64,000 nt of DNA from Nocardioides luteus (GTDB lineage: Bacteria; Actinomycetota; Actinomycetes; Propionibacteriales; Nocardioidaceae): the NCBI RefSeq assembly GCF_000960475.2, contig NZ_JZDQ02000009.1, positions 104,621 through 168,620 on the forward strand, written 5' to 3'. The notes beneath the pieces were generated by a model. That model searched no databases and was not told where the DNA came from. It saw only the letters and a program-made list of their open reading frames with translations. Positions 33,929 through 41,821 of the stretch are shown in pieces (positions within the stretch are counted from its first letter, which is position 1; the number at the start of each line of letters is the position of its first letter). The position numbers and the translations under genes were made by a program.

Positions 33929-33959
33929 AGTTTGGCCCCCTCGCGAAGGGGGCCAAACT
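33929..33959 (-). terminator. Intrinsic terminator of tRNA-Ser(GCU)
   Basis: A 13-bp G/C-rich stem (33929-33941 with 33947-33959; AGTTTGGCCCCC arm) and five-base loop, 12 bases after the tRNA on the minus strand, followed by a CTTTCT stretch. Confidence 0.8.
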
Positions 33960-33971
33960 CATTGAAACCAG

Positions 33972-34062
33972 CGGAGGCGGAGGGATTTGAACCCTCGATG
34001 GGGTTTAAGCCCCAAACTCGATTAGCAGTCGAGCGCCATAGACCGGACTAGGCGACGCCTCC
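33972..34062 (-). tRNA. tRNA-Ser (anticodon GCU)
   Basis: A 91-base class II tRNA: acceptor GGAGGCG/CGCCTCC, anticodon loop CTGCTAA giving GCU (reads AGC/AGU), a long variable arm (TTTGGGGCTTAAACCCCAT), and T-loop GGTTCAAATCC. CCA is not encoded. Confidence 0.95.
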
Positions 34063-34105
34063 ATACTGCGCGAACAGGCTACAAGACCAGCGCTCCTGGG
34101 ACCAA

Positions 34106-34630
34106 TCAGGGCCCTTCGGTAGTTCCCGCAGTCGGGTCGAGGGGCTTGATGGTGGACTTCAGATAGCCCTGGAGCTCGCGTACGAACTGCTCGCGATCGA
34201 TGCTGAGGATGGTCACCGGGATCGTGGTGGCGCCGCCCTTCTTGAGCCGCAGCTCCAGACAGGGCGTGCCGGCGGGCATGGTGGTCACCGCCTCCTGGAT
34301 GTCCGCCCAGCGGGCCTCACGGACACCGGCGCCCCGCACGAAGGCGATCCGGTAGCCCTGGGCGCTGGCGCGCAGGACGTACGCCTTGTTGCGCAGCCAC
34401 CAGCCGAACCCGGCCACCGCGGCGACGCCGAGGACGAGCGGGATGAAGAGCCACGCGAAGTCGATCCGGGCCGCGATCACGACGGCCGTGCCGGCGAAGA
34501 CCAGGAGCGCCAGGCCGACCACGGCGGCACCGAGGAGGCGGGCCTGCACGGTGGGAGCGAGGCGGTAGTAGGTGAGCTCAGCTGATGACACGCTCTCCAT
34601 TGTGGACGACACGAGCGCCGGGAGCCGCAT
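34106..34630 (-). CDS. PH-domain-like membrane protein
   Basis: A 174-residue protein with a polar N-terminus (residues 1-30), two adjoining spans at about 31-55 and 59-76, then a cytoplasmic ~95-residue domain (YVLRASAQGYRIAFVRGAGVREARWADIQEAVTTMP). This is the arrangement of actinobacterial DUF/PH-like proteins, in which the final domain has a bacterial pleckstrin-homology-like fold. Function is unknown. The ATG at 34628-34630 follows AAAGGAG with good spacing. It lies between two tRNA-Ser genes and is divergent from the gene at 34670. Confidence 0.72.
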   Translation of the reverse strand: MRLPALVSSTMESVSSAELTYYRLAPTVQARLLGAAVVGLALLVFAGTAVVIAARIDFAWLFIPLVLGVAAVAGFGWWLRNKAYVLRASAQGYRIAFVRGAGVREARWADIQEAVTTMPAGTPCLELRLKKGGATTIPVTILSIDREQFVRELQGYLKSTIKPLDPTAGTTEGP

Positions 34631-34669
34631 CGGCTTGCTCCTTTACGTGACCTAGGTCACAATTCGTTC

Positions 34670-34996
34670 ATGACAGGTGTGCTTCCCAATATGTCGGATG
34701 CTCTTCGGGCCCTGGATACCGCTATCGCCGCTCCCCGTCCTGGGGCCAACGTCGGTCTCTGGCGCTGGTCGGTGCGCCAGCGCCTCGGGGGTGTACGTGA
34801 GGCGTTGATGGTCCTCGACACGGGTCAGGAGTGGCATGCCCTCACCGACGTCAGCGCGCTCCGTGACCGGGGCACGCTGCTCAGCCGGCTCGCAGTCCTC
34901 GCCGACGACGTGCTCGACCGCACCGACCTCGAGGATCTCCTCCTCGAGCTGCGGCGGTTGATGATCGACGTGGATCGACACCTGCAAGAGGTCTAG
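34670..34996 (+). CDS. Conserved hypothetical actinobacterial protein
   Basis: A 108-residue soluble, mainly helical protein (ALRALDTAIAAPRPGANVGLWRWSVRQRLGGVREALMVLDTGQEWHALTDVSALRDRGTLLSRL). It has no cysteine, signal or membrane span, and the C-terminal half is rich in Leu/Asp/Arg, as in a helical bundle. I cannot name a family. It is divergent from the PH-like gene and converges with tRNA-Ser(UGA) six bases away. Confidence 0.65.
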   Translation: MTGVLPNMSDALRALDTAIAAPRPGANVGLWRWSVRQRLGGVREALMVLDTGQEWHALTDVSALRDRGTLLSRLAVLADDVLDRTDLEDLLLELRRLMIDVDRHLQEV

Positions 34997-35001
34997 CTCT
35001 G

Positions 35002-35087
35002 GCAGAGGGAGCGGGATTCGAACCCGCGGTAGGTCTCCCTACGACCGCTTTCAAGGCGGTTCCGATCGGCCACTCCGGCATCCCTCC
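35002..35087 (-). tRNA. tRNA-Ser (anticodon UGA), CCA encoded
   Basis: A class II tRNA with acceptor GGAGGGA/TCCCTCT (G1-U72), anticodon loop CTTGAAA giving UGA (reads UCA/UCG), long variable arm and T-loop GGTTCGAATCC. GCCA at the 3' end (35005-35002) is encoded in the DNA, unlike in the other two tRNAs here. Confidence 0.95.
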
Positions 35088-35129
35088 ATGCGCCCGTGGG
35101 CGCGTGGCCGAGTCTAGTGCGCCCGAACC

Positions 35130-35360
35130 TCAGGCGCTCAACTCGACGAGGATGTCGCCCTCCTGGACGACGTCTCCTGCAGCGACCTTGACTGCCACCA
35201 CGGTGCCCGGCGCCTCCGCGAGGACCGGGATCTCCATCTTCATGGACTCCAGGAGCACGACGGTGTCCCCGGCGGCGACCGTGTCTCCGGGCTGCACTCC
35301 GACGCTCATGACGTTCGCGACCATCTCGGCAGCGATCGTGGTGGGGGTTCTGCGGCTCAT
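35130..35360 (-). CDS. Small biotinyl/lipoyl-attachment protein (TB7.3-like)
   Basis: A 76-residue single biotinyl domain. ESMKMEIPVLAEAPGTVVAV contains the biotin-accepting lysine in the MKM motif. The sequence resembles the mycobacterial biotinylated protein TB7.3 (Rv3221c), including VVLLESMKMEIPVLAEA. As a stand-alone carrier it would receive biotin from BirA and serve a biotin carboxylase encoded elsewhere; no carboxylase partner adjoins it. The start ATG is at 35358-35360. Confidence 0.87.
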   Translation of the reverse strand: MSRRTPTTIAAEMVANVMSVGVQPGDTVAAGDTVVLLESMKMEIPVLAEAPGTVVAVKVAAGDVVQEGDILVELSA

Positions 35361-35408
35361 ATCCGAGAACGTAGGGGTTACCCGAGGGTATCCCTAGCCG
35401 GATCGGGC

Positions 35409-37193
35409 TCAGAGCAGCGCATGGGTGCGGCCGGGCTCGGGGCGTACGGCACTGGCCTCGTCGGCCTCGCGCGCCGCCCTGCGGCCGCTGCCGGCAGCGG
35501 TCGAGCCGGTGAGCGCGAGGTCGATGCGGATGATGACGAAGGCGATCACCAGGCCGATGAGGATGCTGTAGACGACCGAGAGCGCGGCCTCGGCGAGCCC
35601 GACATCGGGGTTGAGGAACGTGCTGGCGACCGGCGCGGTGAGCGCGACACCGAAGAGGCAGACCCACCAGCCCTGGCGGCGCCGGGCGCGCATGTGCGTG
35701 CCCCAGACCAGCGCCGGGACTCCGAAGAGCGCCTGGATGGGGTGCGGGTAGCCGCCGAGGTGGATGCGGCACCAGCGCTGCATCTCGTCGATCGAGTCCA
35801 TCAGGCCGGTGCTGCCGTAGCGGCGCAGCATCTCGGCGTAGATCAGGGTGAGCGCGAGCATCAGGCCACCGATGCCGACCACGATCGCGCCGCGCCGACC
35901 GAGGCCGTGCAGGCCGGCACCGAGGCGGTAGACCGCGAAGAAGGCGATCGCGAGCGAGCAGGCCAGCGTGGCGTACTCGAACCGGGAGACCATCACCACC
36001 GGCTCGAAGCCGAGCGCGGCGAAGCTTCCGAGCGCGGCGATGCCGACCGCGATGAACGTCTCCCGGATCGTCTTCGGGAAGCGACGTGAGGGGACCGTGC
36101 CCATCACTGCGAGGACCGCCGCCACCGAGGCGACCAGAACCGCCGCACCCGTACGCAGCGCCTCGTTGTCCGTGAGCACCACGACGAGCCCGGCGGCGCC
36201 TGCCAGCGCACCGAAGATCAGCGGCCGGCCACCGGTGCGGTGAGCCAGCGCGAAGGTGTAGGCGGTGCCGACCACGGCGGCACCGAGGCCGCCGAAGATC
36301 TCCGGGCCCAGATCGAAGGCGCTGATCCCGAGGCCGAGCAGGCCGACCGCGAGCGCGACCATCCAGATCGCCCGGACCGTGCCGGCGGTCAGGCTCTCGA
36401 TGATCCCGAGGCCTGCGCGGGCGGCGCCGGCACCGGGGACCCGGGGCTGGGCGAGGAACGAGGTCACCTTGGCAGCGGTCGCGGGCCGGCCGGCGGACTC
36501 CGACTCGTAGGGCGCCACCGGCTCGTAGACCGGCTCGAGGTGGCCCGACTGATACGGGTCGGACTGGTAGGGGTCGGCCTGGTAGGGATCCGGCTGGTAG
36601 GCCGGCTGCTGGATGTGGGACGGCGTCTGCGGCGGCGCCTGCACCACGCCGGGCATGACCGTGTAGGTGCCCGTCGTGGAGTAGGCCGGCGCCTGCCGCG
36701 CGCTCGGGGGCGGCGCGGTCCGACCGCTCAGCGCGGGCTCCGGCGTGGGCGCGGGCCGGACCGGGGCGTCCGCGTAGCCACCGCTGAATCCGTCGGCGTC
36801 GTAGCCACGACCGGCGGGGGCTGGGGGCTCCGGCGAGGTCAGGCGGGCGCGCTTGCCCGTGTAACCGGTCGGCTCGTCGAACTGCTCCGGCTCGGTGCGC
36901 CCCGCGATCCGGCGGCCACCACCCGGGGTGGGCGGATCCTGGGACGGCTGGCGCTCGTCGTACCACGTCTCGTCGGCCCAGCCGGTCTCGCTCCAACCCT
37001 GGCTGTTGCTCTGCCCTCCGTAGGGCTGGCCGGGTTCCTCGTAGCCGGTGGACCAGTCGTTCTCCGCCCACTGGTCATAGGCCAGCGCCTCGCTCGAGCT
37101 GGGCTCGACGTAGGCGGGTGTGGGCTCGCTGCGACCGGCTGCACGACGGCCACGCTTGCTCTTGTCAGCGCGACGGCGGGGGGCTCGGTCCAT
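35409..37193 (-). CDS. Multi-span membrane protein with Pro/Tyr-rich cytoplasmic N-terminus
   Basis: A 594-residue protein. The first ~260 residues are disordered: basic (RAPRRRADKSKRGRRAAGR), then Pro/Gly/Tyr/Glu-rich, with a short tandem repeat DPYQ(A/S) around residues 197-217 encoded near 36541-36603. About nine membrane spans follow (~residues 275-560), and the tail is short and polar (GRRAAREADEASAVRPEPG). There is no catalytic motif I can name. The N-terminus resembles those of actinobacterial membrane proteins that interact with the divisome or with kinases, but this is speculative. Confidence 0.75.
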   Translation of the reverse strand: MDRAPRRRADKSKRGRRAAGRSEPTPAYVEPSSSEALAYDQWAENDWSTGYEEPGQPYGGQSNSQGWSETGWADETWYDERQPSQDPPTPGGGRRIAGRTEPEQFDEPTGYTGKRARLTSPEPPAPAGRGYDADGFSGGYADAPVRPAPTPEPALSGRTAPPPSARQAPAYSTTGTYTVMPGVVQAPPQTPSHIQQPAYQPDPYQADPYQSDPYQSGHLEPVYEPVAPYESESAGRPATAAKVTSFLAQPRVPGAGAARAGLGIIESLTAGTVRAIWMVALAVGLLGLGISAFDLGPEIFGGLGAAVVGTAYTFALAHRTGGRPLIFGALAGAAGLVVVLTDNEALRTGAAVLVASVAAVLAVMGTVPSRRFPKTIRETFIAVGIAALGSFAALGFEPVVMVSRFEYATLACSLAIAFFAVYRLGAGLHGLGRRGAIVVGIGGLMLALTLIYAEMLRRYGSTGLMDSIDEMQRWCRIHLGGYPHPIQALFGVPALVWGTHMRARRRQGWWVCLFGVALTAPVASTFLNPDVGLAEAALSVVYSILIGLVIAFVIIRIDLALTGSTAAGSGRRAAREADEASAVRPEPGRTHALL

Positions 37194-37278
37194 AACAGGC
37201 GAGGATACCGGGGAAGGGGTGAACCTAACGAGTCATCGATATCCGTTTACCGCTGTGACGAGGAGTTGTTGACCAGGG

Positions 37279-38055
37279 TCACATTCTGCGGTTGACCAGG
37301 GACGGGTTGGTCCGGCGGGCGTCCTCGAGCACGGCCCGATCGATCGTCGCGGAGACGATCTCGTCACCGTCGCCGGCCTCGACCAGCACGTCCCCGAGGG
37401 GGTCGACGATCATCGAGTGTCCGCAGTAGCGGGGCGCCGACTGGGCGGCCGCCGCGATGAAGACCGTGTTCTCGATCGCGCGGGCACGCACGAGCGTGCG
37501 CCAGTGGTCGACCTTGCGCGGCCCGGCCACCCACGCGGCCGGCAGCACGATCAGCTCGGCACCGGCATCGACCAGGCCTCGCGCGAGCTCGGGGAAGCGC
37601 AGGTCGTAACAGGTCATCAGCCCCGTCGGCACCCCGTCGATGTCGACCACCACCGGCTCGATCGCACCCGCGACCAGCGCGTCGGACTCCTTGTAGCCGA
37701 AGGAGTCGTAGAGATGGATCTTCCGGTACGCCGCCTCCGCGCCGCCCCGCACGAGCAGCGTGTTGAACGGCCGGCCGCCGGGATCACCGCTCGTCTCGAG
37801 CATCCCGGCCACCACCGTGGCTCCACGTTCCCCGGCGACCCGGGACAGCTCGGTCCCGAACGGCCCGTCCGGCCTCTCGGCGTACGGGCTCAGGTCGGAT
37901 CCGGGCTTGCCGAAGTCGCGCGCGAAGACCTCCGGGAAGACGACCAGGTCACTGTCGCTCGGGGTCAGCTCGGCCAGGAGCTTCCTGTTGGCGTCGGGCT
38001 CGAGACCCGAGGCCTGCTGCACGAGGCTGATCCGGAGGCTGTTCCAGGTGGTCAC
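37279..38055 (-). CDS. Carbon-nitrogen hydrolase (nitrilase superfamily)
   Basis: A 258-residue amidase of the nitrilase superfamily. The catalytic triad is visible: Glu in VVFPEVFARDF, Lys in YRKIHLYDSFGYKES and Cys in GLMTCYDLRFPELARGL. The HLYDSFGYKES and CYDLRFPE segments resemble Nit-type omega-amidases and deaminated-glutathione amidases, so a metabolite-repair role is plausible. GTG at 38053-38055 is the start; mobA is divergent 23 bases away. Confidence 0.87.
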   Translation of the reverse strand: MTTWNSLRISLVQQASGLEPDANRKLLAELTPSDSDLVVFPEVFARDFGKPGSDLSPYAERPDGPFGTELSRVAGERGATVVAGMLETSGDPGGRPFNTLLVRGGAEAAYRKIHLYDSFGYKESDALVAGAIEPVVVDIDGVPTGLMTCYDLRFPELARGLVDAGAELIVLPAAWVAGPRKVDHWRTLVRARAIENTVFIAAAAQSAPRYCGHSMIVDPLGDVLVEAGDGDEIVSATIDRAVLEDARRTNPSLVNRRM

Positions 38056-38078
38056 GGCTCCAGACTAGGGTCTGCCAT

Positions 38079-38648
38079 GTGACTGGTTGGGACGAATGGG
38101 AGCCGTACGCTGCCGTGCTGCTCGCCGGAGGACGCAGCTCCCGCCTCGACGGGATCGACAAGTCCGGGATCGAGCTCGGCGGCCGCACGATGCTGGCCTG
38201 GGCGCTGGACGCCGTCGTCGACGCGATGGAGGTCGTCGTGGTGGGCGACCCGGTGCACACCGAGCGCCCGGTGACCTTCGTCCGCGAGGACCCCCGCTTC
38301 GGCGGTCCGGTCGCCGCCCTGCTGACCGGGGTGGACGCGCTGCTGACCCCGAGGGCGTACGTCGGCGTGATCGCCGTCGACATGCCCTTCCTGCGTCCGC
38401 GGACGCTGTCCCGGCTCCGGGAGGCGGCGTTCGGCCGCGACGGCGCCGTGCTCGTCGGGCCCGACCAGCGCCGGCAGCTCGCCCTGGTGCTCTCCACCGC
38501 CCGGCTCGCCGAGGTCCGCCCGGACCACGAGGGCCAGCACGGGATGCCGCTGCGTACGCTGCTGGCCGATCTGGACCTCGTCGAGGTCCCCGCCGAGGGC
38601 GACGAGCACCGCGACATCGACACCTGGACGGACCTGAAGTCGCTCTGA
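38079..38648 (+). CDS. mobA: Molybdenum cofactor guanylyltransferase-like protein
   Basis: A 189-residue nucleotidyltransferase with the GT-A signature LLAGGRSSRLDGIDKSGIELGG and the metal-binding VIAVDMPFL. MobA transfers GMP to molybdopterin to form the bis-MGD cofactor. The usual LAGGxSxRMGxDKA reads SRLDGIDKS here, a slight divergence, so a related nucleotidyltransferase cannot be excluded. GTG at 38079 is the start. No other moa/mob genes are in the window. Confidence 0.78.
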   Translation: MTGWDEWEPYAAVLLAGGRSSRLDGIDKSGIELGGRTMLAWALDAVVDAMEVVVVGDPVHTERPVTFVREDPRFGGPVAALLTGVDALLTPRAYVGVIAVDMPFLRPRTLSRLREAAFGRDGAVLVGPDQRRQLALVLSTARLAEVRPDHEGQHGMPLRTLLADLDLVEVPAEGDEHRDIDTWTDLKSL

Positions 38649-38678
38649 GGGATCGCCTCGGGCGGCTCGCGAGCCAGC

Positions 38679-38749
38679 TGTAACACGCTGTTACACCGTC
38701 TTTCCGGTCGTTCTGAACGACCGGAAAGACCTACGAACGACGTGTTACA
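38679..38749. repeat. Rearranged family B palindrome
   Basis: Outer ends TGTAACACG (38679-38687) and CGTGTTACA (38741-38749) match the family. The left inner arm is replaced by a second TGTTACA, giving a TGTAACA-CGC-TGTTACA dyad at 38679-38695, while a perfect 16-bp stem (38698-38713 with 38715-38730, GTCTTTCCGGTCGTTC) forms the core. It lies between two co-directional genes (mobA and the quinone oxidoreductase). Confidence 0.75.
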
Positions 38750-38799
38750 CGCCGCCAGCCCCTCAGCCACCCCTACGACAGGCCCCTAGTGTTGGGCCC

Positions 38800-39774
38800 A
38801 TGCGAGCCGTCGTAGCCGAGCAGCCCGGAGGGCCCGAGGTCCTCACCGTCACCGACCGTCCGGACCCGGAGCCGGCACCTGGCGAGGTCGTGATCGACGT
38901 CGCCGCCGCGGGGCTCAACCGGGCCGACCTGCTGCAGCGGCAGGGCTTCTACCCGCCGCCGAAGGGCGCCAGCGACATCATCGGGATGGAGTGCAGCGGC
39001 GTGATCTCCGCGGTCGGCGAGGGCGTCGAGGAGTGGCAGGTGGGCGACGAGGTGTGCGCGCTCCTGGCCGGCGGTGGCTACGCGACGAAGGTCGCGGTCC
39101 CGGCCGGTCAGGTGATGCCGGTGCCCGCGGGCGTCGACCTGGTCACCGCCGCGGCGCTCCCCGAGGTCACCACCACCGTGTGGTCCAACGTGTTCATGGT
39201 CGGCGGGCTGACCCCCGACGAGACGTTCCTGGTCCACGGCGGCGCCGGCGGGATCGGCACGATGGCGATCCAGATCGCCAGCCAGATCGGCGCCCGGGTG
39301 ATCACGACGGTCGGTTCGGCCGAGAAGGCCGAGCTGGCCACGTCGCTCGGCGCCGAGGTGGTCATCAACTACAAGGACCAGGACTTCGTCGAGGTCGCCA
39401 AGGTCTACGGCGGCGCCGACGTCATCCTCGACAACATGGGCGCGAAATACCTCGCCCGCAACATCGAGGCCCTCAACCCCGAGGGCCGCCTGGTCATCAT
39501 CGGCATGCAGGGCGGCACCAAGGCCGAGCTCGACATCAACGCCCTGCTCCGCAAGCGGGCCGCGGTGATCGCCACCAACCTGCGCGGGCGCCCGGTCGAG
39601 CAGAAGGCCACGATCTGCGCCGAGGTCGTCGAGCGCATCTGGCCGATGGTCGAGGCCGGCGAGGTGAAGGCGGTCGTGCAGGACGTACTTCCGCTGGCAG
39701 AGGCCGCCGAGGCGCACCGGCTCATGGAGTCCGGCACGCACACCGGCAAGATCCTGCTGACCACCGCGGGCTAG
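38800..39774 (+). CDS. NAD(P)H:quinone oxidoreductase, zinc-independent MDR family
   Basis: A 324-residue medium-chain reductase of the PIG3/quinone-oxidoreductase type. GLNRADLLQRQGFYPPPKGASDIIGMECSG is the typical N-terminal segment, and the cofactor site is VHGGAGGIGTMAIQIA (the AxxGxGxxA-like loop for NADPH). No structural or catalytic zinc cysteines are seen. It would reduce quinones or related electrophiles using NADPH. Its stop is 14 bases before the bpa start, so the two are probably co-transcribed. Confidence 0.88.
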   Translation: MRAVVAEQPGGPEVLTVTDRPDPEPAPGEVVIDVAAAGLNRADLLQRQGFYPPPKGASDIIGMECSGVISAVGEGVEEWQVGDEVCALLAGGGYATKVAVPAGQVMPVPAGVDLVTAAALPEVTTTVWSNVFMVGGLTPDETFLVHGGAGGIGTMAIQIASQIGARVITTVGSAEKAELATSLGAEVVINYKDQDFVEVAKVYGGADVILDNMGAKYLARNIEALNPEGRLVIIGMQGGTKAELDINALLRKRAAVIATNLRGRPVEQKATICAEVVERIWPMVEAGEVKAVVQDVLPLAEAAEAHRLMESGTHTGKILLTTAG

Positions 39775-39788
39775 GTAGGGTTGAGCGC

Positions 39789-40379
39789 ATGACGCAGGAG
39801 CAGACCGGGGAAGTCGTGGTCATCGGACCCGACGGGCAGCCGATCGCGGTGCCCGCCGACGTACTCAAGGACGCCACCGCGCCCGAGGCCGCCGGGGACG
39901 AGGAGCGCGACGTGACCGACCTCGTGGAGCAGCCCGCGAAGGTGATGCGGATCGGATCGATGATCCGCCAGCTGCTCGAGGAGGTGAAGGCCGCCCCGCT
40001 CGACGAGGCTTCCCGCAACCGGCTGCGTGAGATCCACCAGGCCTCGATAAAGGAACTCGAGTCCGGGCTCGCGCCCGAGCTGGTCGAGGAGCTGGAGCGG
40101 CTCTCGCTGCCCTTCGCCGAGCAGCAGACCCCGTCCGAGGGCGAGCTGCGGATCGCGCAGGCCCAGCTGGTCGGCTGGCTCGAGGGCCTCTTCCACGGCA
40201 TCCAGACCGCGATCTACGCCCAGCAGGTGGCCGCGCGCGCCCAGTTCGAGCAGATCCGCAAGGGCCTGCCGCCGGGCGCAACCCTTTCCCCCGAGGGCCA
40301 TCCCGCCCCGGGCCAGGGTGGCCCCCAGCAGCCGGGTCAGCACGACCACGGCGACTCCTCGGGCGGGCTCTACCTCTAG
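39789..40379 (+). CDS. bpa: Bacterial proteasome activator Bpa/PafE
   Basis: A 196-residue protein matching Bpa (Rv3780), an ATP-independent ring that opens the actinobacterial 20S proteasome gate. The core four-helix region (VMRIGSMIRQLLEEVKAAPLDEASRNRLREIHQASIKELESGLAPELVEELERLSLPF...SEGELRIAQAQLVGWLEGLFHGIQTAIYAQQ) is well conserved. The C-terminal tail is Gly/Pro/His-rich and disordered and ends GGLYL, keeping the Tyr-Leu of the canonical GQYL docking motif but with Leu for Gln. It follows the quinone oxidoreductase closely, as a probable operon. Confidence 0.9.
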   Translation: MTQEQTGEVVVIGPDGQPIAVPADVLKDATAPEAAGDEERDVTDLVEQPAKVMRIGSMIRQLLEEVKAAPLDEASRNRLREIHQASIKELESGLAPELVEELERLSLPFAEQQTPSEGELRIAQAQLVGWLEGLFHGIQTAIYAQQVAARAQFEQIRKGLPPGATLSPEGHPAPGQGGPQQPGQHDHGDSSGGLYL

Positions 40380-40759
40380 GGCAACGGCCCGCCGGCCAGC
40401 GCGACGACGACGCCGACCCCTGCCGCGAGCAGGAGCGTGAGCACCACGCCACGCTTCACAGCAGCAGGAGTACGCCGTCGAGGTTCATCACGAACGACGG
40501 CCCGAACGCCTGCATCAGCAGGATGATCACGAACCCAGCGCCGTACAACAGCGCACCGATCTCGAAGGCCGTGCACGCCGGCTGCGCTCGATGACGGTCT
40601 CGCAGCGTACGGCTCGACGCGATGTTTCTCGGTTGTGGATATTTCGTAACTCCAAAGTGGCGCAAAGCCGCGTCATGACCTCGCCGCGACCCCGTTCCAC
40701 TCACGTGAAGGCCGCCGACGACGGGTGGCCAGCGCCGACCGCCGAGAAGAGGAATCACC
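40380..40759. other. 380-base region without a confident gene
   Basis: The minus strand carries two adjoining short hydrophobic frames (40376-40459, start GTG; and one ending at 40456 with a FEIGALLYGAGFVIILLMQ span) whose stop and start overlap (GTGA). The upstream frame has no credible start codon or ribosome site, so I do not call them genes. The right part (~40640-40740) is likely the promoter and leader of the gene at 40760. Confidence 0.4.
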
Positions 40760-40975
40760 ATGGCTACCACCACGATCACCGCACGTCACCGCAGTGACCT
40801 GACCGCCGTCGAGTCGATCCGCAACAACGTCCTCGACGCCGTCCGCAGCATCCGCAAGAACGACCCGTCCGAGCACAAGCACCGCGGCGGGATGCCGCCG
40901 GCCGTCGGCACCACGATGTTCGGCATCGCCGCCGTGGCCGCCACCGGCATCGTCGCGCTCGGCGCCTTCCGCTGA
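40760..40975 (+). CDS. Small membrane protein of unknown function
   Basis: A 71-residue protein with a polar, basic N-terminal half (HRSDLTAVESIRNNVLDAVRSIRKNDPSEHKHRGG) and one C-terminal span (GTTMFGIAAVAATGIVALGAF). AGAGGA lies eight bases before the ATG, and a stem-loop at 41029-41060 follows. No family is recognised. The topology predicted is a tail-anchored protein with its basic part in the cytoplasm. Confidence 0.65.
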   Translation: MATTTITARHRSDLTAVESIRNNVLDAVRSIRKNDPSEHKHRGGMPPAVGTTMFGIAAVAATGIVALGAFR

Positions 40976-41028
40976 TCATGCGCCTTCATCTTCGGTCCGT
41001 CGTTCACAGCCTGAGGCTGTGCTTGGAC

Positions 41029-41060
41029 GCCCTGGGCCTGCTGAGGGGGAGGCCCAGGGC
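41029..41060 (+). terminator. Stem-loop after the small membrane protein gene
   Basis: GCCCTGGGCCT (41029-41039) pairs perfectly with 41050-41060 around a ten-base loop, 54 bases after the stop at 40975. There is no T-run, as is common for actinobacterial terminators. Confidence 0.6.
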
Positions 41061-41186
41061 GCGGTCGGGGGGCCGCTCCACGGACTGAGTGTCGTCGCAC
41101 GAGCGGATCGGGGGATTCACGCTCGCGCAGACGACACACGCGAGAGATCTCGTCGCACCGAGGGATGTCGACCAGATCTCGCAAGA

Positions 41187-41222
41187 CCGCAGCCGACCAT
41201 CGAGGGGGATGGTCGGCTGCGG
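41187..41222 (-). terminator. Terminator of the NUDIX-YnfA-phosphatase operon
   Basis: CCGCAGCCGACCATC (41187-41201) pairs perfectly with 41208-41222 with a six-base loop, 20 bases beyond the NUDIX stop codon on the minus strand. Confidence 0.75.
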
Positions 41223-41241
41223 CGTCTCTGCAGGTCAGCCC

Positions 41242-41811
41242 TCAGGCCGGGACCGTCGACTCCTCGACCCGGCCGCCATCGGCGGGAGCGGAGGCGGCCG
41301 CGTCGCGGCGTACGTCGGCGTCCTTCCACAGGTCGAGGAGGACCGCCGGCCAGATCTCCTCATCGGTCGTGGCGAGCTCCTCGCGGGTCCACCAGCGGTG
41401 GGCGGCCATGGTGAGTTGCTCCTCCTCGGTGTGGCCGGCAGTGGAGACCTCGAACGCGGGCACCCAGCAGGCGTAGAAGACGTCCTGCTGGTCGATGACC
41501 ACGTCGCTGTAGCCGTGCACCACCCGCCTCCGCATCGTCGGCCCCACGAGGTCGGCCTCGGTGATCCGCAGACCGGTCTCCTCCTCGACCTCACGCACCG
41601 CGGCGACCGCTTCGCTCTCGCCGTCGTCGATGCCACCTCCCGGGGTGATCCACCAGCGCACGCCCGGGATCCCCGGGTCGGAGTCGGCGAAGAGCAGGAT
41701 CCGGTCGCGGTCGTCGATCAGGAGTACGCGGGCGGTGCTCCGGCTGCGGCGCGGCCGCTCCGCCGGCGGGACGGGGACGAAGGTGCGCGGGGAGTCTTCC
41801 TCGAGGGCCAT
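41242..41811 (-). CDS. NUDIX hydrolase
   Basis: A 189-residue NUDIX protein. The Nudix box is complete: GGGIDDGESEAVAAVREVEEETGL (Gx5Ex7REVxEExGL), the Mg-binding helix for nucleoside-diphosphate-linked substrates. The ITPGGGIDDGE context and YACWVPAFEV are common in unassigned 8-oxo-dGTP/NDP-X hydrolases. The C-terminal ~20 residues are Ala/Asp-rich and disordered. ATG at 41809-41811 is preferred to an upstream in-frame ATG. It follows ynfA by 10 bases in the same direction. Confidence 0.87.
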   Translation of the reverse strand: MALEEDSPRTFVPVPPAERPRRSRSTARVLLIDDRDRILLFADSDPGIPGVRWWITPGGGIDDGESEAVAAVREVEEETGLRITEADLVGPTMRRRVVHGYSDVVIDQQDVFYACWVPAFEVSTAGHTEEEQLTMAAHRWWTREELATTDEEIWPAVLLDLWKDADVRRDAAASAPADGGRVEESTVPA

Positions 41812-41821
41812 GGCCCCATCC

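Noticed and set aside
36541..36603. Tandem repeat as a regulatory or CRISPR-like array
   Set aside because: It encodes the DPYQ(A/S) repeats of the membrane protein at 35409-37193; the 15-base period is a coding repeat.
40376..40600. Two overlapping short hydrophobic frames on the minus strand after bpa
   Set aside because: The upstream frame has a convincing span but no credible start codon or ribosome site, and the downstream 27-codon frame has only a GTG without a Shine-Dalgarno; evidence is too weak for gene calls.
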